Shown here: one piece after another, positions 1 through 12,300 of the stretch
How positions within the stretch are numbered: the stretch's first letter is position 1
How the letters are laid out: each line of letters begins with the position of its first letter
Source of the DNA: Paramarasmius palmivorus
Lineage: Eukaryota; Basidiomycota; Agaricomycetes; Agaricales; Marasmiaceae
Length of the DNA: 64,000 nt
Direction: 5' to 3'
Assembly (NCBI GenBank): GCA_037176845.1
Contig: JAYKXP010000024.1
Location: forward strand, 613,857-677,856
Position numbers and translations under genes: made by a program
Notes under the pieces: generated by a model
The model's input: the letters and a program-made list of their open reading frames with translations, nothing else
What the model was told of the DNA's origin: nothing
Database searches by the model: none

Positions 1-1525
1 AAGAATCAAGTTCAATTGATCTGTCAAGCTTCCTGTATCTAGTTTGGTCTGCAAGGCAACAGTCAGTATTACTCCTCAGGAACACTGTCGCAACACTCAC
101 GAATTCGCCAGCGAGATTCTCGCGAGTTGTGGCCAAGGTCTCCGTAATGAATGCCGCCGCCTGTCGAGTCTTCAGGAACAAAGCTCCACATGCTTGCATC
201 GCCTTCAATAGGAGGGGAGGTCGCCCTTCGTGGCTGAAAGTAGGAGCGTGGACAATTGGCAAATTCTCTAAGAAAACAGTATAGAAAAGATGCACTGTAG
301 AGGTGGTGAGTCCACTTCAACGAAGCCGATTTGTCTCGATAACTTACAATAGTGTCTCTGCTCAGCGTCCATTACTTCTTCGTGATTTGTGGATGGAACA
401 TGTCTAATATGACTAACTGCTGGCTGAATAGGCGGCAGAGAATGACCCATGAGGTCGGAGACGCCGATGCTGTCTTGGAATGGTACGAAATCATTGAAAA
501 AGATGCCGAATGGGAAAAGAGTGGATGTAGGAGGTGTGTAAGTTGAGCTTTCATATGATGGAGGCGAATCGCCGGCTTGGATGGAATCGAGGTCGGAGAA
601 TACATTGCTGAAGAGGGGCTCAAACATGTCTCCATTATACATTGAAGTAAGGTGTGCGCTAGTTGCTAACTGAGCCTCTGTTTCGGTCTCTGTTCCGGCA
701 GTGGATTGAGGATGATGAGACGAACTGGCCAGCGATGACCTCGAGTACCCTGCATCACTAGTGGCGGATTGGTCAACTGAGGCGGTTGCATCCGAGAAAT
801 TGAGGTCGGAAAGGTGCCTAGGTAGCTCAGAGGGCTCAAGAAGAGGTGCAGAAGATGGGTTGCTTTCTGGATATCTTGCAGTGCCGTTTCGACGATTTCC
901 TCTCCTACTCGATGGGACATAGATGCAGTCCTTCCCTCTTGACGCGCACTTGCCACAAGGTGACTGGCGGTCGCATTTGATCTTGGATTCGGTACAAGCG
1001 ACGCAAGATTTCCGGCGAACTCTGTCATCTCTGTTTCCAAGCAACAGATACGGATGAGCGACCAATACAATAGTGTGTGGGATGAGGACGCACTGTTCAT
1101 TGCACCCTTTCCTATGCCTAGATAGCAAATCGCTTCGCGTGAATTGTGCCCCACAGACCTTGGGTTGTTGATGGTGTTAATGTGGAATTTGAACAAACCT
1201 ATCGGGAAACTCACATCGCATTGGTGAAGTCTTTCATTGGTGTCTATTCATTTCGGTTCAGTATCGTACCCTGCCCAGATCAAACTAACCTACGGTTTCT
1301 TAAATGTCTGTTCAAGTGCGTTGTACGAGTAAACTTTGCCGGACAATGAGGACAAAGCTTTGTTTGAGGCAAGACTGGAATGTTTCCGTTGTGGTTCCTC
1401 ATCTTTGAGAGACTGCCATCCTTCTTTCTGAATTCTAGGGGCTGATTTGGAGAAGGAGGACGAGCAACTCTTGCTGTGGTCATCGAAGGTTGAGTTGGGG
1501 ATTGAGGAACGCTGTCCGAGGACAT
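1..1525 (-). CDS. C2H2 / Zn2Cys6 fungal transcription factor (3' end outside window)
   Basis: This is a DNA-binding transcriptional regulator, expected in the nucleus. Splicing gives exons 1525-1294, 1243-1215, 1158-1094, 1021-348 and 294 to the window edge; all junctions are GT-AG and keep frame. The protein begins with two C2H2 fingers: CPHCPAKF..HLNRHLRNH, then CDVCGAQF..LLSRHRKGC, joined by a TNER linker encoded across a 29-bp exon. A Zn2Cys6 cluster follows (CVACTESKIKC..CGKC..C), then a Ser/Thr-rich stretch. The last exon opens the fungal-specific transcription factor middle domain (LPIVHAPTF, LLLKAMQACGALF). Combined C2H2 and Zn2Cys6 regulators are a known fungal class. The targets cannot be inferred. 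The reading frame is open to position 1, so the C-terminus lies outside the window. Confidence 0.88.
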
Positions 1526-1762
1526 CGAGGGCCGGGAAAAGGTTGTGATCAGGGGCCTGGGAGACTTCCGAGGCTCTGAAATTTCTGATTACTCAGCCAG
1601 TTCCAAATTTGCTTGCCGCCGTTTCCGCTTCGCCGCGTAGACGCGTTGACGGCGAGCAAAGCATATGAAGCAGATTCTTTATTAAGAGTCTTTAACCAGG
1701 TCATGGCTCTCGTTTGCAGACTGTCAGGCGCTCTTTCGCCGCAGCAGAGGCTTCCAAGTTCT

Positions 1763-2631
1763 ATGGCATCAATTCTTCGCTCGGTATTGAGCAGGTCGAC
1801 CTCCAGTATCGCTGGGACTGCACCATCCTATCGAAGTGCAATATATCTGCATTCCTCTGTTCCCCCGTCTGCATTTCCAGCCAAGGTCAAGACACCAGTC
1901 TCTCAGGAACTCCAGCTCAGGTTGATCAAACAAGGTGGTTTTGTCAATTGGGTCTGGTATGGCGACGGGTCTTCTGGCGTGGATCCTTCCGACCAGGCCT
2001 GCGATGCCTCGACAGCGCATAGTGCGACTGTATTTACTGCTACAGGCGAAAGGATCGATATCCCGACAATCAGCATACAAAACATGGACGACATTGAACA
2101 GGAGCTGAGGCAACGCGTAGAGAATCCGATAGGCCTTTCAACCGACCAGATTCACTTGTTTGTGTGCAGCCATATGGCCAGAGACTGTCGGTGTGGTGAA
2201 AAGGGTGGTGCATTCGTGAAGGCACTTAGAGCAGAAGTAGACAAGAGGAAAGCGTTGGATCCCTCTGGCCCGTACAACCGATTTAAGATCGGAGAAGTCG
2301 CCCATGTCGGACAACACAAGTGAGCCTTCATATTTGACCTTCAGGGCTCGTTTAATGAATATTTTTTTTTCTAGATTTGCTCCGAATCTCTTGATACATC
2401 CTCATGGCGATTGGTGAGACTTTTCTTGCTTGCTAATACACTCTTACCAACGCAGAAACTGGCAGGCTTGGTCTTTTAGAAATCGACGACATACCTACAG
2501 TGTTAGATCGAGTTGTAGAGGCGTCTCGGAACCCTTTTGGTTCAACCATAGGTTTTCCCAAAGCAAAGTGGCGAGGCAGAATGTGTTTGTCCAAAGACGA
2601 ACAACTAGCGTTATATCAAGGGTCGAAATAA
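1763..2631 (+). CDS. Sucrase/ferredoxin-like protein (Aim32/Apd1 family), probably mitochondrial
   Basis: This is a thioredoxin-like ferredoxin-domain protein of the sucraseferredoxin family, whose yeast members are Aim32 and Apd1. Exons are 1763-2319, 2375-2413 and 2466-2631. Met at 1763 is chosen because it begins an Arg/Ser-rich presequence-like stretch (MASILRSVLSRSTSS); the frame stays open upstream to 1613. The family motif VCSHMARDCRCGEKGG supplies the first cysteines. The second half of the site, HKFAPNLLIHPHGDW, is restored only after removing the first intron, which supports the model. The second acceptor is at 2465; an earlier AG would create a stop. The gene is convergent with the next one, and their stop codons lie about 40 bp apart. 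Confidence 0.85.
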
Positions 2632-2671
2632 TGTTTTATTGTAGATCTAATTAGAATTAGATGGACTCTAT

Positions 2672-4431
2672 CTAAGCACCAGCGATCGCCCGTTCAATAG
2701 CCCACCTAACGGCTGCCTCGACGTCTTTTGCTTCCTGAGTGGGTTTGTGTTGTGGTTGTCCGAGAGATGGATCATATACACCTGTGTGCACAAGTACGGA
2801 ATTCCACTTGGCCCCGTTAGCCCCGGCAATGTCTGTCTTGAGCGGTTAGATTCGAACATCACTCAAGTGTATGTAATGACTGACCCGACGCTGGATTATC
2901 TGGGATACCACTCGAGTGAGCAAATTCTAAAATACACAACAGTCATTTCAACTCATACCTCCTATCATATACCTAAGGATCATTGATTGCTGAGATTGCT
3001 GGTCTTTCGGTCCTGATGGAAATACTCACATCGACGGAAAGGATGCATTTTCCCCGTAAAGCCTCTTTATCATACCGTGAATAATCTTTTCGGCATATTT
3101 ATAGGTAGGTGTCGTCGGCTTGCCGAATTGCACGAAAGGATAAGTCGTTCCACTCAAGGCCTGGAAGTCCATTGTTGATCCATCGTTCCAGTCTAACGTA
3201 GTAGCATGCGCACCTTATAGACGGCTTGGAATGACTCCCGGAAAGCACCTTGACCTAACCTCGGTCTCGAGAAATCAGACTTCCATAACAAGTCTGGATT
3301 GCAGAATATGACCTCCACAGGCCGACTGGTTCGAGCGTCCGGGTCGACATAAGGGTTGCCAATAATACCATCGGACTGGATCACATCACACATTATTTGC
3401 ACTGTAGTGAGCCATGAGCACACAGCGGTAGAACCAACGCTGAGTCGTACCGTCAGTACCCCAGTTTCGAGGGTCGTGGAAGACCAGAACAGCTTCGATT
3501 CGCGTTTTCGAGAAGTCGACGGGCTAAGTGGGCTCGTTAGTTCCACGGAGATGTTTTAACAAGGTAAGGGACGAAGCGGTTCGTACCAATCTTCTTTTCA
3601 TGTGTGCGGGATCGAATGATTGGAATGGCCATACGCTTTTCAGGGAACGCTCAGTAATTGAAAGCGGGAGATAACAATGAACGTACGAGGGGTTCCACAA
3701 TAGTACGTCAGCTGTTGTGTAGGCCTTCTTAAATCCATAACTAAAAGATCATGAGAGCTACTTCCATAGAAAACATACGTGAAGATATCAACCTTTCGGC
3801 CACGAAACGCATGTCATCGTTCTTTCCACCAAGGACTAGAACCGGACTATCCCCGTACTTCCCCACAAGGTCCTTGAGGATAGTATGCGCTTGAATAATT
3901 TGTTCCGAATCGATCTAGAGAACGAACATGTGGTAGGCGAGGGCAGAAATGTTGTAAGTAACTCACTGTGACACCTAAGCTCTTGGAAAGCTTCTCTGCA
4001 CGTTTCTCCTCGGTACTTCCACCACCATTTGTCAACTGATGAACGGTTCATTCTTCCAAGAATTCATCTAAAACCACCATCGACGCACCAGAATGTAGGG
4101 AATCTTCCTGCCGAAAAAGATGAGCTCTCCTCCCGATCTTTCTTGTTATAACTGTTCAACATACGCATGCAACAAATTATCGCCTTCTAGAACCTGCAGA
4201 GCTTTCCGTGCATTCGGTAAAGGATCGGGTCCAGCCATGAGAACGCCATCCTTTCGGAACAAGAAGTTAATGGTCCGCTTGGGTGCAACGAAGTTCAAAA
4301 CTTCAACCCACTATATCGAATGCGAATGCCAACGGTGGCGCGCCTTGTTTAGATAGATTCGTTTGAAGATGTCTACGGATGATTTGGTTGAAGCAAAGAC
4401 GCGAAACTCTCCAGCACGTTGTGGGAAGCAT
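2672..4431 (-). CDS. HAD-superfamily subfamily IIA hydrolase (CECR5/HDHD5/YKR070W-like)
   Basis: This belongs to the haloacid dehalogenase phosphatase superfamily, in the group of yeast YKR070W and human HDHD5; its substrate is unknown. Confirmed 5' junctions: exon 1 ends at 4312, then 4250-4165, 4107-4089 and 4035-3967. Splicing reconstitutes motif I (AFDI/DGVLMAG, the DxD nucleophile pair) and motif II (LLTNGGG). Further down are EQIIQAHTILKDL, FHDPRNWGTD, CNPDLLWKSDFSRPRLGQGA and FGKPTTPTY (motif III Lys). The last exons give DNPAS/TDIAGANGA and WNSVLVHTGVYDP. It has at least eight introns. Met 4431 begins an Arg-rich, presequence-like N-terminus; an in-frame Met at 4485 is the alternative. 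The 3' half was read by family pattern, so individual junctions there are less certain than the identity. Confidence 0.85.
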
Positions 4432-4610
4432 AGGGCGTTTGTTGACCCTTGTAGGTCCCACATTTGTCTGATGTAAGCCTTTCACAAGGTTGAACTTTGT
4501 CCATCACCTCGTTCCCCTTCGACACGCCCCAGTCTCGCTGTGCAAGTTTGTTGCCAAATTCTAATGAACTTATTGAATTTCTTATATTTCTCATAGTTCA
4601 ATTCGTTCAG

Positions 4611-6227
4611 ATGCTGGCGCACAAGATCACCGGTCGCGCTCGAGAAGCGAGTGCTTCGCCCTCTGTGTCTCTGGAAAAAGGGAGATATCGTATGCGAGCA
4701 CCCTCAAATCGCCCCGCTACTATCAACGAAACTGCACATACACGTGCTCGGTCGACGTCGCGTCCTACTTCCACTCGGAATAGTTTTTATCTGGTCACTC
4801 TTCTTCTCCTACTGGTAGCAGGGTGCCTAGTGAGCTTTGGCTTTGCATACTATCTCTTCACGACTAGGTGGGGCAACTGGCACCTATCATCTCAAAACCC
4901 CGCTGACGAAATCTACCAAGTCATCGAAGTTGAAGCTCCTCTATCCGAATGCCCCACGATCTCACCCCATGACAAATTCCTCGCTTATCACTCACACAGC
5001 GGTTTTCATAACCAGAGAATTGCTTTGGAGAATGCGCTCGTTTTATCCCGTCTCTTGAATCGCACGCTAATTGTACCCCCTATTCGACTTGGCAAACCAA
5101 TACGGTATTGCAACTATAGAGCCCTCCATAATCACCTCGCCCTTTCCGATAAATCGGGTTTGAAACACTGCGCACAAATCCCTCTCGATTCGTTTATTCC
5201 TCCAGAATGTTCCGGCTACTTCGATTACACCCACATTCCCTGGGGTTGGCTGGTCAACCTGACCGATGTTCAATCCCAGTTTCAACTGATTCTTCGTCAT
5301 GATCCTACAGACGAATGGCTCCATCGATGTTTAGGAATTAGGGACAACCAGGTGCTAACCATCCCAGAGTCCGACCGCTATCATTATCGATTTCTGGACG
5401 AAGTTACGACGATCGCCACACCATCCGATAAGTATGCCGTAGGAATATCCATCCCAAACATATCTACTTCTGGCGAGGACCTACTGCAATTCGGAACGCT
5501 TTTTGGATCCACCCGACTCCAGCTCCGCCCCGAGAACACCGAGCTAAGGCGAAAGGCAAGAGAAAAAATGGCGTTCAGCAATCCCATTCTTCTTCGTGTC
5601 GCCGATGCCATTACGCAAGAGCTTCACGGCACCTTCATCGGGGCGCATGTCAGGGTGGGCGATGGAGAGTTCCTACGCAATGGCGGCGAAACCATACTTT
5701 CAATCTGGTCGACATTGGTGTATCGAGTTCTGGGCATGAGCTGGAACGAAACACGTCCTCTTGCAGCACTACTTCTTGCGGATCTAGGTGCCCACTCCCA
5801 TCCTGAATCTCTGACAGCACCCTACGCAACATCCAGTCCTATCGAGCTCTCCAGTTTACAGACCCATGTTCGCTGTCGCAGCAAACCACACTCACACCCT
5901 TCTCTAAACCCGTTGAACATTCCACTGTTCCTTGCGACTGACGCTCACGAACCCCACACACATCCTTCCCTGGCATTAATCTTCCGCACCTTCCCGTGCG
6001 TTTTTACGCTCTCCGACTTTCCCGAACAGCTTCTGGTCATGGATCAGATTGTCAATGGCGATGATGGGTTGAGGCTCAGGTCGTTCCTGTTGCCATTCCT
6101 CGATGCTATGGTGATTGGGAGAGCTTCCAATGTTGTCGGTACCAACGGGAGTACTTTCAGTGCCTTTGTACTAGATGTCCTTTGGCGGAAATATCATGGG
6201 CTTGGTATCAGGGAACGGGGGATCTAA
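4611..6227 (+). CDS. GDP-fucose protein O-fucosyltransferase-like type II membrane protein
   Basis: An intronless 538-residue protein. After a basic, Ser-rich cytoplasmic N-terminus of about 60 residues there is one strong membrane segment (FYLVTLLLLLVAGCLVSFGF), giving the type II topology of a Golgi glycosyltransferase. The lumenal part has NQRIALENALVLSRLLNRTL near residue 140 and a GAHVRVGDGEF motif near residue 345, resembling the HxRxGD region of O-fucosyltransferase-like proteins. A late FLATDAHEP element resembles the nucleotide-sugar part of the fold. The frame is open upstream to a Met at 4497, but that extension runs through intron-like sequence, so 4611 is preferred. Family assignment rests on these motifs; donor and acceptor are unknown. 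Confidence 0.72.
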   Translation: MLAHKITGRAREASASPSVSLEKGRYRMRAPSNRPATINETAHTRARSTSRPTSTRNSFYLVTLLLLLVAGCLVSFGFAYYLFTTRWGNWHLSSQNPADEIYQVIEVEAPLSECPTISPHDKFLAYHSHSGFHNQRIALENALVLSRLLNRTLIVPPIRLGKPIRYCNYRALHNHLALSDKSGLKHCAQIPLDSFIPPECSGYFDYTHIPWGWLVNLTDVQSQFQLILRHDPTDEWLHRCLGIRDNQVLTIPESDRYHYRFLDEVTTIATPSDKYAVGISIPNISTSGEDLLQFGTLFGSTRLQLRPENTELRRKAREKMAFSNPILLRVADAITQELHGTFIGAHVRVGDGEFLRNGGETILSIWSTLVYRVLGMSWNETRPLAALLLADLGAHSHPESLTAPYATSSPIELSSLQTHVRCRSKPHSHPSLNPLNIPLFLATDAHEPHTHPSLALIFRTFPCVFTLSDFPEQLLVMDQIVNGDDGLRLRSFLLPFLDAMVIGRASNVVGTNGSTFSAFVLDVLWRKYHGLGIRERGI

Positions 6228-6675
6228 TTGGGATTTGATGCTGTACAAATCAATACACCGCCTCTCATCATTCGCTATTTAGTCGCGGTTTCGTGACTTC
6301 GGGCGCGTTGATGGAGGTCAATGTCTTCCATCGTCCCGCGGGTGTACTAGTAATCGTCTATTCGTTATATTATGGAGAATTCCCATCATGCCTTGTTCTG
6401 CACTATTCCTGGCACCGTCGAGGCCCAAGGGCCAATCGCATCACAAAACTGAATTTTGTTTTGTGAAAGTAGCCGGATGATATTTCCCAATTTGACAAGA
6501 GTTGCTGTGCTACGTCGTGATGCTGGTCGGTGATCGCTGTATCATCAACGATGAGTTGTCCATCAAGCCCTGATGCGAGAGCAGACTATGATCTGCTACG
6601 TCGACATACTTATATCTGGACAATGTATTTCCGTTGTCCCATTTTCTCCTCTCCATCGCCCCCACTGTTCCTACG
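6228..6675. other. Intergenic region upstream of VTS1
   Basis: No open frame with protein-like composition was seen here. It contains the 3' end of the fucosyltransferase-like gene and the presumed promoter and 5' leader of VTS1. Confidence 0.5.
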
Positions 6676-8095
6676 ATGCTGAACACTAGCACGAACCCCA
6701 AGAAACACCCAGCAGAGTTGGCACGAGCACCCGCCTCTCCTCTACGACCCAATGCAGCCGTGTTTAGCCCGTTGCTATCGCCACGTATGAACGGAGGCTT
6801 CGCTGTTCCACCTTCACCACGATTTGGTGCTGTAGGAGGTGAAAGCATAGATCAGTGGTTCAGAAATCTTCGAAAATATGAGGCGACACTAGTAATGAGT
6901 CCTATTTACCAAACTATCTGATTTTCTGACAATTTTGCAGGGTGCAATGGCTGCAGCATCTGAGGAGCCCAAGTTTCGGGAAGAGTTGGGAACCATTGAA
7001 CAGTGTGAGTCTTCGTCGTATCTTCGATATCAAAAAGTTGACAACAGTACTTTCTACTACCAGGGTTCACGCTGCTGACAGAATCCGAGCAAACAGCATC
7101 ATTATACACGCTCTTGCAGCACGCGAACCAAGAACAACTCACTTTTCTCAAGGCTATCCTGCAGCAACTATCTGAAAATGGTACGGACTCTTTTTCCTCG
7201 TACATCGTTCAATAGGCTTATGTTCGTTATAGGCGAAAACTCCAGGCAGAACTCTCCTGCAAATACACGACCTCCAAAGCTAAACATTCGTCTACCTGGT
7301 ACCCCAGGGACGCCGGCTTTCAGTCTTACCCAAGCATCTCCCTCGAGTTCTGGAAAAGAGTCTAGCAAAGAGTCGGCCAAGGAATCCCCCAAAGCTTCCA
7401 ACATACTTTCCCCATTATCTGCGACCGAAGGTGCTCAGGACATATTCATTAAACCAGCCGAAGAGCGCATCAGCTGGGCCAACATGGTGAACACTCCAAT
7501 GGACCTCATGTTCCAAAAACCACAGAGCGGCGGGATTCAAGGGGTGATGAGTCCAACAATGGGGATGCCAATGATGAATCCTTTCAACCCGGGAATGATG
7601 GGATACTCAAACGAAGCGCAAATGCTGGCTCTACAATTGGTGATGAGCGGGATGGTGGGGCAACAGCCTCTTATGAATCCACCCCAGAAATCGCCGCATC
7701 AGCAACGGCAGCAAAAGCAGTCATCGACTTCTGGGTCGAACAACTGGCGAGCTGGATCCTCTCGGCCTGGCAACTCGAGAACAAGCAGTGGGAGTAAGGC
7801 GAAGAGTACAGCGTCGCCTTCGTCTGCGGCGGCATCCAAACCGGAAGATGATGTCGACCCCAAGTTACTAGAAGATATCCCAGCCTGGTTGAAGAGTTTA
7901 CGACTACATAAATACACGGAATGTTTCACTGGCATGACGTGGCAAGAGGTGGTTCAGCTAGACGAAGCGGCGCTGGAGGCGAAGGGTGTCACCGCTTTGG
8001 GCGCGCGTCGGAGATTGACGAAGAATTTCGACGCAGTGAAGAGGAAGATGGGGATGTCGGTCAATCCGGAGGAAATACCAGCAGAGGAATCATGA
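6676..8095 (+). CDS. VTS1: SAM-domain RNA-binding post-transcriptional regulator Vts1
   Basis: Vts1 (Smaug family) binds hairpin Smaug-recognition elements through a SAM domain and recruits the Ccr4-Not deadenylase to mRNAs. Exons are 6676-6891, 6941-7004, 7064-7180 and 7233-8095. The N-terminal conserved region is rebuilt across three introns (IDQWFRNLRKYEATL, EELGTIEQWFTLLTESEQ, LYTLLQHANQEQLTFLKAIL). A long Ser/Pro/Met/Gln-rich disordered middle follows. The C-terminal SAM domain begins at IPAWLKSLRLHKYTECF and ends at LGARRRLTKNFDAVKRKMG, including the Lys/Arg-rich RNA-contact helix. Met 6676 is preferred; an in-frame Met lies at 6634. Domain order and length fit fungal Vts1. Confidence 0.9.
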
Positions 8096-8336
8096 TAGCG
8101 CACATAAACTTATACACTCATTATAGCAAGGCATTTATTCCCGGACATTACCATCTATTCATATTTCCTATTTGTCAGATATGTAACTGTAACAAACCCA
8201 CACTACATTATTAAAATGCTGGACATTGGACGTTGGTTATCAGAACTTGCACGATGACGTGATAAGAGATGGGTGCCACCATCAGTGAAGTCGATTGTAT
8301 CTTGCTCTTTTACCACCATCCCGTTGTCAGATCGTC

Positions 8337-9270
8337 ATGGTCACAGTCGCAATCATAGCCGCAGGAGCCATGGGTTCAGGAGTCGCGCGACGATTAGTAC
8401 AACATGGCTGTACTGTTTTAACCAACTTGGATGGTCGATCGGAGGCAACCCGGAAGAGGGCAGAGGGAATTTTACAAGATGTGACATACAAAGAGATCAG
8501 AATGCGTGCAGACTACCTCCTCAGCATTTTACCACCAAGCTCTGCGTACTCTTTTGCTGAGAGCTTCTTGCAGGAGCGGGAGAAGGAGGCTGATCGATCC
8601 AGGGATTCAGAACTGGTGTTTGTGGATTGCAACGCCGTCAACCCTGTCACGGCAAAGAGAATCGGTGCATTATTCTCAGGGAAACCAATTCGTTTCGTTG
8701 ATGCTGGTATCATTGGAGGACCGCCATCTGATGGTTATGACCCCACATTTTACGCGTCAGCAGACGACGATGGTGCACTAGAGCGATTCGAACGCCTTGC
8801 ACAGTATGGACTGAAGATATCTACGCTTCGCGATGGGGGTGGAATAGGGGACGCAAGTGCTCTGAAGATGTCTTATGCTGTGAATATTTAGCAAAGTCGG
8901 GGCTATGGTAATAGAACTGACGCTTTGGCAGGGCATGACCAAGGGGACGACCGCCTTGTTCACCATCATGATCTTAGCAGCCCATGATGCCTCTCCCCAG
9001 ACAGCCGAAGCTCTCCTCAACGAGCTCAGTGCTTCTCAGCCAGAGTTTCTTCGTCGAATTACGCGAGCTATTCCTCCGATGCTTCCAAAGGCATACCGCT
9101 GGATTGGAGAAATGGAAGAAATTTCCGAGTTTGTTGGTGGACCAGCAGGAGACACGTATAAAGGCATTGCGAAGGTGTATGAACGGATTGAGAATTCTCT
9201 TACTGGCGACAAGAGTGATGTAGAGAATTTGAGGAAATTTATAGAAGAAGCAAAGAGAAGAATAGAGTAG
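8337..9270 (+). CDS. 6-phosphogluconate-dehydrogenase-like NAD(P)-dependent oxidoreductase (DUF1932 type)
   Basis: Exons are 8337-8879 and 8932-9270; joining them restores the helix SYA/GMTKGTTALF. The N-terminal Rossmann domain has the beta-alpha-beta motif IIAAGAMGSGVARRL starting about residue 6, then LLSILPPSSAYSF and FVDAGIIGGPPSDGY, as in beta-hydroxyacid dehydrogenases. The C-terminal half (FTIMILAAHDASPQTAEAL, FVGGPAGDTYKG) matches the DUF1932 all-helical domain. The glycine-rich motif is AGAMGSG where many relatives have GxGxxG, so the first glycine of the dinucleotide motif is Ala. The substrate is unknown. A further in-frame Met exists at 8295, but 8337 starts right at the Rossmann strand. 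Confidence 0.85.
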
Positions 9271-9386
9271 AAAGTAGAAAAGGAATCTTATCAGTGTTAT
9301 TAGCGTTTAGATTTGTTTGCAGTCAGCATTTCATTTCATTCTTGAATTCACGTTCTGGCCTGCTTGGCCTTGCTCTCCCTTTTTCC

Positions 9387-12300
9387 ATGGCTGAATCTCT
9401 CACTGTTGGCCCTTCGACCACCCAGAATAACCCTCATGTCAACCGTCAGCCGTCAACTGCATCAACGAACAGTTACAAAGGAAAAGCACCCGATCACAAT
9501 GGTCGACCAGTATCGACGATTTCTACGACGGCTACACCTCTCAAGTCAAATCTGAAATCGAGACCGGCTGCAAGCTCAACACCGGGGCCAGAACAGGACG
9601 AGAGCAAATGGGGTTCAAACTTTTGGGTTACCCTTGTCGATCCCCAGGTGCATTTAAAATGACACTAGTCACTTCTTCACGCTAATCATTGCCTCGATGT
9701 AGTCTCAAACGTCGTTTTATGCCTGTCCTGCAACAGGTCAAGTGAGCTGGGATCCACCGGTGGGGACGTTTGTGTGAGTACGAGCCAAAATATTTAATCG
9801 AATCCTCCGGCTCACCTCAAGAATTAGAATGCCGCCCAGCGCAGAAGGTGAATGGTGGGAGTTGAGCGATGATTCTCGTGGAGGAATTCCGTATTATTAT
9901 CATACTAAAAGCGGAGAAACTGTATGGGAACGTCCCGAAGGATTCGTTATACCCCTTGGCATAATACAGGTGCGAGATCCATACTCGAAATGGACAACTC
10001 ATTTAGACTAAAAGGTGCACTGCAGAACACTGCTCTCGGGCGTCGTCTGTCAAATCGTGTTTCCTTGGTTCTAGATGGATCCCAATCTAATAAGAACACC
10101 CCCGACAAACGACGTGGGCAACACAGCAGCGAACACGACACACCTGGTAGTATAAAAAAGTCACCATCTTCACCAGGCAACAAAGATTCCAACGGCTCCG
10201 CAAAGAAGCCCGCAATGCGACGATCGATATCCAACGAGCATTACTCACTAAACCACTCGGGGTCCATTAGGCTTCAAGTCCACCAGCTTCCGCCAATTCC
10301 AGCTTCGCCTTACGGTACAGATGCTTCTTCAATATCCTCCTCAGAGAAGTTGGTTCCTACGACGCCAACTTCTCGAAGACCCAAGTCCTCAAAGGGCAGT
10401 CCCAATAGTAACAACAATCAGGACTCTCCTCCACGTTCCCGGTCGAAATCGTCGTCTTACGTCTCTCATCGTCCAAAACTACCTCAAAGTCTCACTGCTG
10501 CTGTCGAGATGCTTGCAACTTCGCAGTCCGAAAGCGGAACACCTAGCTCTCCGAAGCAAAGTGTCAAGAGCGAGAAGTCCAGCGATCACACACCCGGTTT
10601 GATCAATATCCGGCCCAGTACACCAACCAGTATAGACAGCAAGCCCGCCAATGGTTCTCCTCGGAGACCTGCAGCTGCACTTCCCAAGGCTCGCGCAGTC
10701 TCTGGGCCCACAGTCGGCGGCAAAGGCATCAGTGCACCAATGCTGAACCATGGTACGTCCCGCGTAGTTTTCCCCGGGCATACTCAAGTGCTCAACTCCA
10801 ACCAGCTGCAACCCTTGACATGAGCCCGGTCAAAAACCGTGCGGCAGGCCTCCCAATCCCCGTAGAGCATCACGTGCCCGTGCATCCTACCCCCACAGCA
10901 ACTCTGAGCACTGGGTAAGCTACGAGTATTGTAACCTCTCATTACCGTTCTGATCCCCTCCTTATTCTCAGCACTTACCCTGTCTTACCGCACGATCTTG
11001 CCTCCGATATCATGCAGTTCTCTGAATCTGAATTTGCGAAACAGTACTTCTCTACTCATCGCACTGGCATCCTCTTTCGACGTCGTATTCCAGTGGTACA
11101 GATGATGGCATGGCAAAAAGTGAGCTTTTTCATAACAAACTTTCTTGGCTCGGTCTTACAAGGACACTGCAGGCCCCCTTGAACTCTCCGTTACTCGCTT
11201 TGAACAACCGGTCGCTGAACAAGGATGCTGTGAAGATATTCAAGGTCATCCAACACATCATGGGTGACAGGGAGCGCGATAGACCCGTCGGGGTGCGATT
11301 AACAGCCGAATCATCGGTTTCTACGGTTCATTCCATCAACTCGTCCTCGACGTCTCTGAACAGTAGTACCTCTTCCAACAATCACCTCCTTGATGAAGAG
11401 CGGTGGCTGCTGGGTGAAGGACTCACTCATGGCGAGCTTAGGGACGAAATCTACTGTCAGGTCATGAAGCAGCTAACGAAGAACCCAAACCCGTATGTTG
11501 TGGTTACTGCTATATGCTTCTTCTTAAGTTGACAAACGTTGTCGCCAGGGAAAGCGTCTTCAAGGGCTGGCAGTTTATCTGTGTGCTACTTATCACATTT
11601 CCGCCCTCCAAGAACTTTGAAACATATCTGCAATCCTTCATCCAACAGCATACCATGCAGCATGAATCGCGGATCGATATTATGGCTAAATTCTGTTTAC
11701 GCCGACTTGCTACCATCTCCAAAAAGGGACCTAGGGGAAAACCTCCAAGTATGGCAGAGATTGAAATTGCTTCGGTGCGTTTACTCGTACGAATTACCGT
11801 TGTGTGCACCCATATAAGACCCGACAGGATGCCGCATTCAATCCTTCGACCTTCGGAGAATCACTCGATGCGATAATCCGTTTGCAGGAACGAACTTATC
11901 CCCAACAAAAGATTCCAATCATTTTGCCATTCCTAGCGGACGGGATCCTTGCACTAGGGGGGACGAAATCAGAAGGCATCTTCCGAGTTCCGGGAGATGG
12001 CGATTCCATATCTGAATTGAAGCTGCGGATCGACAGAGGATATTATACTTTGGACGGTGTTGACGACCCAAATATTCTCGCTTCGCTAATGAAGTTGTGG
12101 CTACGGGAGTTGTTGGATCCGCTCGTTCCAGAGGAGATGTATAATGAGTGTGTCACCAGCTCTCAGGATCCCGACGCATGTGTACACATCGTTCAGAGGC
12201 TACCCACGATCAACCGTCGGGTAGTGTTGTTTATCATAAGCTTCCTCCAGTTGTTCTTGGACGAAAAGGTGCAGAATAACACCAAGATGACTCCGGCCAA

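Noticed and set aside
666..1214. 182-codon minus-strand frame overlapping the zinc-finger factor
   Set aside because: It is an alternative frame of the same gene; the frame carrying the Zn2Cys6 cysteines is the real one.
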